Assembly: GCA_958295985.1 (NCBI GenBank)
Contig: OY282432.1
Coordinates: 62,001-126,000, forward strand
Length of the DNA: 64,000 nucleotides
From: an uncultured Candidatus Binatia bacterium
GTDB taxonomy: Bacteria > Desulfobacterota > Binatia > UBA9968 > JAJDTQ01
Reading direction: 5' to 3'
Part shown: one piece after another, positions 10,390 to 18,998 of the stretch
How the letters are laid out: each line of letters begins with the position of its first letter
Position numbering within the stretch: position 1 is the first letter of the stretch
Translations under genes and position numbers: made by a program
Notes under the pieces: model-generated
Told to the model about the DNA's origin: nothing
Database searches by the model: none
Seen by the model: the letters and a program-made list of their open reading frames with translations, nothing else

Positions 10390-12501
10390 ATGTCGAGCCG
10401 TAAACAGAAATCCACGCTGCCGCTGCGGAACAAGGAAATCAGTTGGCTGGCGTTCAACGGCCGCGTCCTCCAGGAAGCGTCGGATATATCCGTCCCGCTG
10501 CTGGAACGGCTCAGCTTCCTCGGCATTTTCTCATCCAATCTCGACGAGTTCTTTCGCGTCAGGGTGGCCCAACTCCGGCGTCTCGAGCAGTTCGGCGCGG
10601 GCGCGCGGCGGCTGATGGGCGAGGACCCGGCCGCGGTCCTGAAAGAAATCCACGCCACCGTCCTGAAACAGCAGGCGCAGTTCGAAAGCACGTATCGGAG
10701 CATCCTCCGGGAGCTCCAGGAGCACGGCATCTCCATCATCACGGAAAACGAGCTCAGCCCGACCCAGGAAACCTTCATCAAGGAATTCTACCGGCAGAAG
10801 CTGCGGCCCACCCTGATCCCCCTGATGATCAATCACCTGACGGAGTTTCCGCAGTTGAAGGATCAGGCGATCTATCTGGCCATCTGCCTTTACAACAGCG
10901 GCTCCCGCCGGTCGGAGTACGCCTTGATCGAGATACCCACCGACGTGTTGTCGCGTTTCGTCATCCTGCCCGCGGTGGACGACCGGCGCCACGTCATCCT
11001 GCTGGACGACGTCATCCGATACGGCCTCAGGGATATCTTCTCCATCTTCCCGTTCGATCACTTCGAGGCTTTCACCATCAAGCTGACGCGGGACGCGCAG
11101 CTCGACCTCGACGACGACCTGTACGAGAGCTACATCGAGAAGATCTCCAAAGGTCTCAAGCAGCGGCGGTCCGGGGCGCCGGTCCGTTTCATCTACGACA
11201 ACCAGATTCCCCGGCGGCTGCTCAAGCTGCTGCAGCACAAGATGGGCCTCGACGCCGAGTCCGGCTCGTTCATCCCCGGCGGACGGTACCACAACTTCAA
11301 GGACTTCATGGACTTCCCGCGCATCGGCCCGAAGAAGCTTTCGGCGACGCCGCGGCCGTCGCTGGCCCACAAGGACATCGACGCGGCCGCCACGTTCTTC
11401 AAGGCCATCCGGCGCCGTGACGCCCTGGTGCACTACCCGTATCAGACCTTCGACTACGTCATCGAGTTCCTGCGCCAGGCGGCCATCGACCCCAAGGTAC
11501 GTTCCATCAAGATGACGCTCTACCGCGTAGCCCGCAACTCGAAGATCGTCAACGCCCTGATCAACGCCAGCCGCAACGGCAAGCGGGTCACCGTGGTCAT
11601 GGAGCTGCAGGCCCGGTTCGACGAGGCCGACAACGTCTACTGGTCGGAGCGCCTCCAGGAAGAAGGCGTCCGGGTCATCAACGGCGTGCCGGGACTCAAG
11701 GTGCACGCCAAGCTGATCCTCATCACCCGGGTGTCACATCGAAAGACCATGCTGTACGCCAACGTCGGCACCGGGAACTTCAACGAAACCACCGCGCAGG
11801 TGTACACGGACGACAGTCTCTTCACCGCCGACGAGCGGATCACCAGCGAGGTGAGCCGGGTGTTCGGCTTTCTCGAGAGCAACTATCGACGGGCAACGTT
11901 CAAGCACCTGATGGTCTCGCCCTACGACACCCGCCGCAAGCTCACCAAACTCATCGACACCGAGATCAAGAACGCCGGCAAGGGCCGGCCGGCCCGTATC
12001 ATACTCAAGATCAACAACCTCGAAGACCGGGGCCTGATCCGAAAGCTCTACGAGGCCGGTCAGGCCGGCGTCGAGGTGAGGCTCATGGTGCGAGGGATGT
12101 TCTCGCTGGTTACCGGAGTCAAGGAGGTGAGCGAACGCATCGAGGCCACGGCCATCCTCGACCGCTTCCTCGAGCACTCCCGGGTCATGGCCTTCGCCAA
12201 CGGCGGCGCCGAGAAATTGTACATCGCCTCCGGTGACTGGATGGAACGGAACATCGACCACCGCGTGGAAGTCGCTTGTCCCGTCTACGACCCGTCCCTG
12301 AAGAAACAGCTCACGGACGTGCTGAACATCCTGTGGAACGACAACGTCAAGGCGAGGGTGCTGGACAAGGACCTGAAAAACCGCTACAGGACCGTTGCCG
12401 GCAGCAAGCGAACGCACGCCCAGGAAGCTATCTACGCCTACCTGAACGAACTTCACACGCCACAGCCGGAGACCGGCGTGGGACTGCGCCTGGCACGATG
12501 A
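10390..12501 (+). CDS. ppk1: Polyphosphate kinase 1
   Basis: A 703-residue polyphosphate kinase that reversibly polymerises the ATP gamma-phosphate into polyphosphate. The N-terminal domain opens KEISWLAFNGRVLQEA. The two active-site histidines are visible in the phospholipase-D-like half: His439 in LKVHAKLILITR, expected to be the phosphorylated one, and His624 in IDHRVEVACPV. NVGTGNFNE between them is also typical. The length is usual for PPK1. No clear Shine-Dalgarno precedes ATG 10390. The product could feed the polyphosphate glucokinase and the CHAD protein encoded 17 kb away. Confidence 0.97.
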   Translation: MSSRKQKSTLPLRNKEISWLAFNGRVLQEASDISVPLLERLSFLGIFSSNLDEFFRVRVAQLRRLEQFGAGARRLMGEDPAAVLKEIHATVLKQQAQFESTYRSILRELQEHGISIITENELSPTQETFIKEFYRQKLRPTLIPLMINHLTEFPQLKDQAIYLAICLYNSGSRRSEYALIEIPTDVLSRFVILPAVDDRRHVILLDDVIRYGLRDIFSIFPFDHFEAFTIKLTRDAQLDLDDDLYESYIEKISKGLKQRRSGAPVRFIYDNQIPRRLLKLLQHKMGLDAESGSFIPGGRYHNFKDFMDFPRIGPKKLSATPRPSLAHKDIDAAATFFKAIRRRDALVHYPYQTFDYVIEFLRQAAIDPKVRSIKMTLYRVARNSKIVNALINASRNGKRVTVVMELQARFDEADNVYWSERLQEEGVRVINGVPGLKVHAKLILITRVSHRKTMLYANVGTGNFNETTAQVYTDDSLFTADERITSEVSRVFGFLESNYRRATFKHLMVSPYDTRRKLTKLIDTEIKNAGKGRPARIILKINNLEDRGLIRKLYEAGQAGVEVRLMVRGMFSLVTGVKEVSERIEATAILDRFLEHSRVMAFANGGAEKLYIASGDWMERNIDHRVEVACPVYDPSLKKQLTDVLNILWNDNVKARVLDKDLKNRYRTVAGSKRTHAQEAIYAYLNELHTPQPETGVGLRLAR

Positions 12502-12589
12502 GCGGCGAGTCCCACAAGTCGCCATGAAACTGTGCTAAACTGCAACGGCCGGCTTCGTCACGGGTACGAGGTCGGCAAAAGGCCATTCT

Positions 12590-12619
12590 GTATCATCCCC
12601 GCGGAAGCGGGAATGATAC
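12590..12619. repeat. Palindromic intergenic repeat
   Basis: Thirteen-base arms (GTATCATCCCCGC / GCGGGAATGATAC, one G-T style mismatch) enclose the loop GGAA. It lies in the 210-bp gap between ppk1 and speA. The CCGCGGAAGCGG core is the form of widespread dispersed palindromes, and a longer relative lies at 34770-34843. It could also stop ppk1 transcription, but it has no T-run. Confidence 0.6.
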
Positions 12620-12711
12620 AAAATGAAACGGTCAGCATGGAAGGGCCGGGAACCACAATCGACGCGAACGACCGGTTCGGCGGAACGGGACAAGGAGGGT
12701 AGGCCAGGAAG

Positions 12712-14721
12712 ATGAAGAAGCTGCCATTGGGAGCCGGCGAGCCGTTTGCATGGCGGTCCTGGGGTGAAGGGTTCGCCAACGTCAACGACGCCGGACATCT
12801 CGAGATCATCACGAATCGAGCCACGCGGGGCAAGGTCGACCTGGACCAGTTGGTGACCCGGTTGCGGCGACAAGGGGTGCACCCGCCGGTGCTGGTGCGC
12901 TTTCCGCAACTCATCGACCGGCAGATGGGAACCCTCCAACGGGCATTCAGGACGGCCATGGAAACCTTCGACTACCGCGGCTCCTACACGTCCGTCTATC
13001 CGCTCAAGGTCAACAGCCGCAGGGCGACGGTGTCGCGGATCTGCGACGCCGGACGTCCCTACGGCGCCGGCCTGGAGGTGGGCACCAAGGCCGAGCTGTG
13101 CATCGCCTTGTCGATGCTCGGGAACAGCCGCGGCCCGATCATCTGCAACGGCTACAAGGACGACGCCTACGTCGAGCTGGCCGCGGCGGCGAGCGAAGCG
13201 GGCTACAACGTCGTGGTGGTGTTCGAACGGCCGCGAGAGTACGAGCTGGTCAGTGAGCTGCGGGCCAAGGGACTGCCCTGCCCCAGGCTCGGCGCGCGGG
13301 TGAAGCTCAACGCCAGCGGCATGGGCCGCTGGGAGGAATCGTCCGGAGACCTGTCCAAATTCGGTCTCACCGCGTCCGACCTGCTGGACGCCACCCGGTT
13401 GCTGAAGGAATGCAAGCTGCTGGACCGCCTCCGCCTGCTCCATTTCCATCTGGGCTCCCAGATCACCAACATTCGAAATTTCAAGCAGGCGCTGCAGGAA
13501 GCGCTTCGATTCTACGTCGAGCTCAAGGAGCTGGGGGTGCCCCTGGACACGCTGGACGTCGGCGGCGGGCTGGGCGTGGATTACGACGGCAGCAACAGCT
13601 CGGCGGATTCCAGCGTGAACTACAACGTCCAGGAATACGCCAACGACATCATCTACACCACCAAGGAAGTGCTGGACCGGGCGCGCATCGCGGAGCCGGG
13701 CATCATCACCGAAGCCGGCCGGTTCCTGGTGACCCACCACGTGGCCCTGCTCGTGGATCCCCTGGAGCAGCCGCGGATGACCCCGAAGCCCGGGCGGGCC
13801 CGAGCCCGGGCGTCCAACGTGGACGCCGTCAACGAGCTCGACGACATGGCGGTGGAGATCAACAGCAAGAACTGGCGCGAATACCTGCACGATGCCTACC
13901 AGAAGAAGGACGAGATGCTCTCGGCCTTTTCCCTGGGGTTCCTTTCCTTGAAGCAAAGGGCACAGGCAGAGTCGGCGTTCTCCCGAATCGTGGAACTGGC
14001 GAGCCGTTTCTCGCATCACGGACGCTTCGACGGCGAGGACAAGGCGGCTCTGGAACGTATCGCGGCCCGGCTGCACGCCTTCAATTTCTCGATCTTCAAG
14101 TCGTTGCCGGATAGCTGGATCCTGGACATGCTGTTTCCCATCATGCCCACCTGCAGGCTCAAGGAAAAGCCCGCCGTCAAGGCCATCCTGGCGGACCTGA
14201 CCTGTGACTCGGACGGCGTGATCGACAAGTTTTCGCACCCCCACGAGCCCCTGTCCACCTTCGAGCTCCACGCTCCACCCTGGGATGACTCCTACACCCT
14301 GGCGATCCTGTTCCTGGGCGCCTACCAGGAGGCCCTCAGCAGCGACCACAATCTCTTCGGCCGGCCGGCGGAGGTCACGGTGGAAACGGACGGCAGCGGC
14401 GTCATGGAGATTCAAGACGTGCGCGAGCCCAACACCTGCGCCGACATGCTGACACGTTGGGGTTTCGGCGACCTCGTTCAAGAGCGGGTTCCAGGCGAGC
14501 TCCACGCCGTACCCCACCCGGCACAGCCCGACCCGCCTTCCGTCCGTTTGGAGAGGATCATGACCCGGGTCCTCAGCGGCGGCACCTACCTGGACCGCCA
14601 CCCCGCGGAGGCAGTGAAGGCCGCCCCCGGAGAAGCCGACGCGCCCATGGGAGAACCCCACAGGACCCGTGCCAAGGCCTCAACCGGGGCAAAACCGGCG
14701 CGTTCGGCAAGCGGTTCCTGA
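12712..14721 (+). CDS. speA: Biosynthetic arginine decarboxylase
   Basis: A 669-residue PLP enzyme of the alanine-racemase fold that decarboxylates arginine to agmatine, the first step of putrescine and spermidine synthesis. The PLP lysine is Lys99 in SVYPLKVNSR. GAGLEVGTKAEL, HFHLGSQI, DVGGGLGVDYDG and the C-terminal CDSDG segment are the family marks, and the length fits. ATG 12712 is taken although the strong AGGAGG is about 12 bases upstream, longer than usual. The C-terminal 50 residues are Pro/Ala/Arg-rich and poorly conserved in type. No agmatinase or agmatine deiminase gene adjoins it. Confidence 0.95.
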   Translation: MKKLPLGAGEPFAWRSWGEGFANVNDAGHLEIITNRATRGKVDLDQLVTRLRRQGVHPPVLVRFPQLIDRQMGTLQRAFRTAMETFDYRGSYTSVYPLKVNSRRATVSRICDAGRPYGAGLEVGTKAELCIALSMLGNSRGPIICNGYKDDAYVELAAAASEAGYNVVVVFERPREYELVSELRAKGLPCPRLGARVKLNASGMGRWEESSGDLSKFGLTASDLLDATRLLKECKLLDRLRLLHFHLGSQITNIRNFKQALQEALRFYVELKELGVPLDTLDVGGGLGVDYDGSNSSADSSVNYNVQEYANDIIYTTKEVLDRARIAEPGIITEAGRFLVTHHVALLVDPLEQPRMTPKPGRARARASNVDAVNELDDMAVEINSKNWREYLHDAYQKKDEMLSAFSLGFLSLKQRAQAESAFSRIVELASRFSHHGRFDGEDKAALERIAARLHAFNFSIFKSLPDSWILDMLFPIMPTCRLKEKPAVKAILADLTCDSDGVIDKFSHPHEPLSTFELHAPPWDDSYTLAILFLGAYQEALSSDHNLFGRPAEVTVETDGSGVMEIQDVREPNTCADMLTRWGFGDLVQERVPGELHAVPHPAQPDPPSVRLERIMTRVLSGGTYLDRHPAEAVKAAPGEADAPMGEPHRTRAKASTGAKPARSASGS

Positions 14722-14768
14722 AAAGTTCCCATGATCAAATATCCATGGTTTGAGTAACGGGATTTCCT

Positions 14769-16454
14769 GTGCCAGGGTCGATACCCGCCCTTTCACGACT
14801 TCCCAGGGTTGACGGCTGGACCCTCGGAATACTCGCGCTGGCGGCGCTGTTCACCAGCCCGGTCCTCGCGGTGCTGGGAATCGCCCTGGAGAACAGCGGT
14901 GACGCCTGGGCGCATCTCGCCTCGACCGTTCTCGGCACCTATATCAGCCAGACCTTCCTCCTCATCGCCGGCGTCGGCGCGGGTGTGCTGATCATCGGGG
15001 TCAGCACGGCCTGGCTGGTCACCCTGTTCGAGTTCCCCGGACGGTCCGTCCTGCAATGGGCGCTGTTGCTGCCGCTGGCCATGCCCGCGTATATCGCGGC
15101 GTACACCTACACCGACGTGCTCGAGTTCGCCGGTCCGGTGCAGACGGGCCTGCGCCGGCTGTTTGGCTGGCAAGGCCCCGGAGACTACTGGTTCCCCGAG
15201 GTTCGCTCCCTCGGCGGCGCCGTGACCTTCATGTCCCTGGTTCTCTACCCGTACGTCTACCTGCTCGCCCGCGCGGCTTTCGTCGAACAGTCGCAGAACT
15301 TGTGGGACGCGGCGCGCGGGCTCGGGCTGGGAACCTGGAGATGTTTCATGCGAGTGGGCCTGCCGCTGGCCCGGCCGGCCATTGCCGTCGGCGTGCTGCT
15401 GGCATTGATGGAGACACTGAACGACTTCGGGACCGTGGACTATTTCGCGGTGCAGACCTTGACCATCGGCGTCTACCGCGTGTGGTTCGGCATGAACAAC
15501 GCGCCGGCCGCGGCACAGTTGGCATCCATGGTGCTGGCCCTGGTCCTGGTGATGGCCACCCTGGAGAGGGTCGCCCGCGGCCGGCGACGCTATCAGTTCA
15601 GCCAGAACTCACCGCGACGCCACCCCCTGGCAAGGCTCCGCGGCGTCCGCGGGACGCTGGCGCTGCTCACCTGCGCCACGCCGTTGACCTTGGGCTTCAT
15701 CGTTCCCGCCGGGCTCATGGCCGCCTCCGCCGTGGGGACCTACGGCTCCTCCACCGGTGTCCATACGCTGACCCTCGCCTTCAACAGTCTGGCCGTCGCC
15801 GTCCTGGCGGCCCTGGTCTGCCTGTGCGTCGGCCTCTTCCTGGCCTACGGCGCCCGCCTGTCCGGCACGGCTCTGGTCAGGAGCGCCACCCGCGTCGCGA
15901 GCATCGGCTACACCGTACCGGGGGTGGTGCTGGCGGTCGGGGTGCTCATACCCTCGGCCGCGCTGGACAACGCCATCGACGGGTTCATGAGGACCTATTT
16001 CCACACCGCCACAGGGTTGCTGTTCAGCGGCACGCTCTGCGCCCTCATCTTCGCCTGCACGGTGCGGTTCCTGGCCTTGTCCTTCGGCTCGTTGGAAGCG
16101 GGTCTGACCAAGATCACACCCAACATGGACGCCGCGGCCCGATCCCTGGGACACCGTCCCGGAGGGGTCTTGGCCCGTATCCACCTTCCCTTGCTGCGAA
16201 GCAGCTTGCTGACGGGCGCCATGCTGGTTTTCGTGGACGCCATGAAGGAACTGCCCATGACGTTGATCCTGCGGCCCTTCAACTTCAACACGCTGGCGAC
16301 CCACGTCTACGAATACGCCTCTTACGAAGCGTTCGAGCAGGCCGCGGTCGCGGCCCTCGCCATCGTGGTCACGGGCCTGATCCCGGTCATCACCCTCAGC
16401 CTGAGCTTTGCCGGCTCCGGGAGGTTCTCCCGACCCGCCAAAACGGCGTCCTGA
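14769..16454 (+). CDS. Iron(III)-type ABC transporter permease
   Basis: A 561-residue fused two-domain permease of the FbpB/SfuB/ThiP type, with about twelve hydrophobic segments. Each half carries an EAA-like loop: the first reads AARGLGLGTWRCFMRVGLPLARP and the second AARSLGHRPGGVLARIHLPLL (both shown in part). The TLNDFGTVDYFAV segment is characteristic of ferric-iron permeases. GTG 14769 is the start. No ATP-binding or binding-protein gene is next to it, so its partners must be elsewhere. Iron is the likeliest substrate; thiamine or phosphonates are alternatives. Confidence 0.88.
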   Translation: MPGSIPALSRLPRVDGWTLGILALAALFTSPVLAVLGIALENSGDAWAHLASTVLGTYISQTFLLIAGVGAGVLIIGVSTAWLVTLFEFPGRSVLQWALLLPLAMPAYIAAYTYTDVLEFAGPVQTGLRRLFGWQGPGDYWFPEVRSLGGAVTFMSLVLYPYVYLLARAAFVEQSQNLWDAARGLGLGTWRCFMRVGLPLARPAIAVGVLLALMETLNDFGTVDYFAVQTLTIGVYRVWFGMNNAPAAAQLASMVLALVLVMATLERVARGRRRYQFSQNSPRRHPLARLRGVRGTLALLTCATPLTLGFIVPAGLMAASAVGTYGSSTGVHTLTLAFNSLAVAVLAALVCLCVGLFLAYGARLSGTALVRSATRVASIGYTVPGVVLAVGVLIPSAALDNAIDGFMRTYFHTATGLLFSGTLCALIFACTVRFLALSFGSLEAGLTKITPNMDAAARSLGHRPGGVLARIHLPLLRSSLLTGAMLVFVDAMKELPMTLILRPFNFNTLATHVYEYASYEAFEQAAVAALAIVVTGLIPVITLSLSFAGSGRFSRPAKTAS

Positions 16455-16510
16455 CGCGCCAGCGTCTTCCTCCGGGTGCACGTGTCCCGTCCGGTCGAGC
16501 CGCATCCAGC

Positions 16511-16529
16511 GTGCTCCATCGTTGAGCAC
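16511..16529. promoter_or_regulatory. Possible NtrC-type binding site upstream of glnA remnant
   Basis: An inverted repeat GTGCTC-N7-GAGCAC lies about 105 bp upstream of the -24 element of the next promoter. The position and TGCTC/GAGCA half-sites resemble enhancer sites of NtrC, but the match to TGCACC/GGTGCA is imperfect. Confidence 0.4.
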
Positions 16530-16634
16530 CGTCTGAACAGAATCCGCGCAAAATCCGCGCGCCGCTGTAGTCGTGTCCGTAACCTACGGCGCTCGTGCAG
16601 CTCAAAGGCATGACTTCCGCGCGGAAAGCCATCC

Positions 16635-16650
16635 TGGCACGAAGGTTGCT
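16635..16650 (+). promoter_or_regulatory. Sigma-54 promoter of the broken glnA
   Basis: TGGCAC, five bases (GAAGG), then TTGCT: again an exact -24/-12 match, 62 bp before the glnA ATG. It is intact although the gene it should drive is destroyed. Confidence 0.86.
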
Positions 16651-16711
16651 TCGTCGTTGCCTTGTTTACCTTGCATCCCCACAAAATACGCGGCCTGAAA
16701 GGAACAACGTC

Positions 16712-16964
16712 ATGACACCGAGACAAGTCATCGACTATGCCAAGAAGAACAACGCGGAGATCGTAGACCTGAGGTTCTGCGACCTGCCCGGATTGTGGCA
16801 GCATTTCTCCATCTCCCGCCAACGAGTTCGACACGGGGCTGTTCCAGAACGGCATCGGGTTCGACGGCTCCAGCATTCGCGGTTTCCAGACCATCGACGA
16901 ATCGGACATGCTGCTGTTCCCGGACCCCGACACCGCCTTCATGGACCCGTATACTCGACATCCC
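16712..16964 (+). pseudogene. glnA: 5' fragment of glutamine synthetase, frameshifted and truncated
   Basis: Starting at ATG 16712 (AAAGGA upstream), the frame reads MTPRQVIDYAKKNNAEIVDL and then [13 protein letters not shown], the N-terminus of a type I glutamine synthetase. At 16814 an extra T shifts the frame. Reading on in the shifted phase gives [19 protein letters not shown], then [21 protein letters not shown], exactly the expected continuation. The likeness ends at about 16960. The AT-richer sequence that follows is unrelated, so some 80% of the enzyme is missing. The rest of glnA is not seen elsewhere in the window. Another glutamine synthetase gene must exist in the genome, or this is an assembly joint. 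Confidence 0.88.
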
Positions 16965-17821
16965 GCTAGTCTGGACCGCAAACTCCACTATTATTCTGAT
17001 TTCATTGAATTAGTCAGCAGATTTCAGTTCCAACAAGAAGTCGTGTCTCGAATCCGTAATCATAACGAAAGCGGATTCATTCAAACTTCTTCGCGTCACA
17101 GTGTACCGCTGTCGGGCTATTTTCCTGTTGCCTTCCAGTCCCGAACCACTGCTGCTTGCTCGTAAATCCACCCCGGCACCCCACAATGTCCGTCCTGGCA
17201 GCACCGACCAGATCCCCACGATGGCACCCGATTCGCGCCCGTGGTACACCGACCTGCAGCCGTCCTGGTCTTTCGCATACCGACGCTCGACGGGAGGTTT
17301 CCGAAGATCGATAAGCTGCCTGGGTAAAGTCAAGTGCAACAGACCACGACCCGATCCCGCACCTCCGCAGAGTACTGCGTAGACGATTTCATTCGCTCCC
17401 GCCCCCCAAGGACTCGACGATTTTAGTCTCCGGGAAATCCGGGTCGGTTCACTCCACGTGGAGATCAGCCGCGTACGCCACCGTGCCGAGCTCGTCACCG
17501 ACGATCGGGAGGCGTTGCGCGGGCGCCTGGAAGCAGCCACCGGCGAGCGCATCGTGGCGCTCGAAACGGTTGAGCCGGAGCGGACGAAAACACCACAATC
17601 CGGGCTAGAGGCGGTACATGGCCTCAACTAGGGGGGTTGCGCCCGACCTGGGCGGGCGGACGCCTGAGCCAGAGAAGGTCCATGAACCTCGCGGGATCGA
17701 GACGGAAATGTAGTCCGCTAAGCCCGGACGCGACGTAGAGGCTTCGCGGATCTCAAACCGACGCGGCCGATGTTCTCAGGGGCGATCTAATCCTGGAGTC
17801 GCCGTGCCCCGATGTTGGACA
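16965..17821. other. Gene-poor junction region at the left edge of the island
   Basis: About 860 bases without a convincing gene. The first 130 bases are clearly AT-richer than the flanks. Between 17383 and 17631 an 82-codon frame is open on the plus strand with no ATG; it includes LREIRVGSLHVEISRV and ends at TAG 17629. Its composition is coding-like, so it may be the tail of a truncated gene of unknown family. The long minus-strand frame over the same bases is Arg/Ser-rich and looks like a shadow. Confidence 0.5.
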
Positions 17822-17841
17822 GTTGTCGACTTGTCGACAAC
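17822..17841. promoter_or_regulatory. Perfect palindrome, probable operator of the RHH gene
   Basis: Nine-base arms GTTGTCGAC and GTCGACAAC separated by TT, with no mismatch. It sits 32 bp upstream of the start of a ribbon-helix-helix protein gene. Such proteins commonly bind palindromes over their own promoter, so this is a good candidate autoregulatory operator. Confidence 0.65.
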
Positions 17842-17873
17842 AATGTGCCACGGTATGCATGATGGAGACAGCA

Positions 17874-18056
17874 ATGATTGGGCGAGGATCGACACAGATC
17901 ATCGGGATCAGACTGCCGGAGGAGATCGCGGTCGCGTTCAAGAAGGAAGCAGCCGGGCGAAATGTACGGCTCAACGAACTTTTCCGGGAGATGTGGAAGC
18001 TTTACCAGCAGGCGATGCGGAAAGATCGAGTGAACGATGGCCGTCAACCGGGATAA
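17874..18056 (+). CDS. Small ribbon-helix-helix (CopG/Arc-like) DNA-binding protein
   Basis: A 60-residue protein with the ribbon-helix-helix pattern: a short strand IIGIRLPEEIAVAF followed by two helices, the second ending FREMWKLYQQAMRKD. ATG 17874 has GGAGA five bases upstream; ATG 17862 is an alternative adding four residues. It overlaps the start of a truncated XamI-like endonuclease gene, so it is probably the regulator of that RM locus, or a stray antitoxin-like gene. The perfect palindrome at 17822-17841 is its likely operator. Confidence 0.68.
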   Translation: MIGRGSTQIIGIRLPEEIAVAFKKEAAGRNVRLNELFREMWKLYQQAMRKDRVNDGRQPG

Positions 18057-18117
18057 ACCTGATCGGTGGAAGCAGGATATTGCGCAGTCGGTGGATATGT
18101 ACAACGACTGGGTCTAA
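18037..18117 (+). pseudogene. N-terminal remnant of a XamI-like restriction endonuclease
   Basis: A 26-codon frame beginning at ATG 18037, [20 protein letters not shown] then MYNDW, ends at TAA 18115. It matches my recollection of the first residues of XamI-family restriction endonucleases (PF09572: NADKPxxWKxDIAxSVDxYNxWF). The conserved continuation is missing, and the DNA switches directly to methyltransferase sequence. The rest of the nuclease has been deleted. The 20-bp overlap with the RHH gene suggests an original operon. Confidence 0.62.
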
Positions 18118-18128
18118 GCCATACATGG

Positions 18129-18797
18129 ATGGCAGGAGGAGGCTTGGCGGGATGGTTGGTACCGAGCGAATTCATGGATGTAAACTACGGTCTTTCGGTG
18201 AAACGCTATCTGCTCGACAAGGTCACACTGCTGCATATTCATCGCTTCGATCCAAACGACGTGCAGTTCGACGATGCGCTGGTGTCCTCGGCCGTGGTGT
18301 GGTTTCGCAAGGAAGCTCCACAGGCGGGGCATGAGGTGCGGTTCACCTATGGCGGGCCACTGGAACGGCCGAAGCTGGAGCGCTTGATGCCCCTCGAGAC
18401 GTTACGCCGCGACCCGAAGTGGACCCGGTATCCGATGCAGGCAGGGTATGACAACCCGGATACGCCGGTTCTCGGCGATTTCTTCAGAATCAAGCATGGG
18501 TTGGCGACGGGAGACAACAGCTACTTTATTCTGTCGATAGAGGACATTGAGAGGCGCAAACTGCCGCTTGATGCGTTTCAGCCGATATTGCCGAGTCCAC
18601 GCTATCTACCGGAGGATGTGGTTGCGGCGGATGCGAAAGGAAATCCGAAAGCGATTCTCGGTGAGGGTCGGGTTTACGGGGGCGGTTTGCACAAGCTTGA
18701 GCCGAGGGAGCTCGGAAACGTACCGGCGGCGTCTATCGCGGAGATGCTGCCGGGCGCAGGCAGGGTGTGCTGGAATTCACAGGGCGAACTGTTCTAA
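18129..18797 (+). pseudogene. Internally deleted Eco57I/XamI-like adenine methyltransferase remnant
   Basis: The frame is open from a GTG at 18066, but likeness to a DNA methylase begins at [19 protein letters not shown] (18135 on). The following [20 protein letters not shown] and the target-recognition-like [20 protein letters not shown] fit this family. The upstream half with the NPPY catalytic motif is absent. A second joint is likely after [14 protein letters not shown], where the text jumps to [13 protein letters not shown], which in relatives lies near the C-terminus. The frame was kept across both joints. It cannot be catalytically active as a methylase. Confidence 0.7.
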
Positions 18798-18998
18798 GGG
18801 ACGGCTGCGCAGATGTATCGGTAAACCGGATCCCAGAGTAGGTACTGAGCTAATTGTGGTCGCGAAGCGACGGGTTGTGGATTTCCGTAGGGTGGATTAT
18901 GGCGGTTGGGGTTCGCCTAGCGGTAGCAATACCTGTCAGGGCCAAACCGAGAAGACCCCTCGCTGCTCGCCGAAGGCGGATAACGAGAAGAATGAGTC

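Noticed and set aside
12535..14661. A 708-codon minus-strand open frame
   Set aside because: It is antisense to speA, which has clear motifs.
17010..17627. A 205-codon minus-strand frame in the junction region
   Set aside because: Arg/Ser-rich with no start signal or likeness; the opposite strand looks more coding-like in part.
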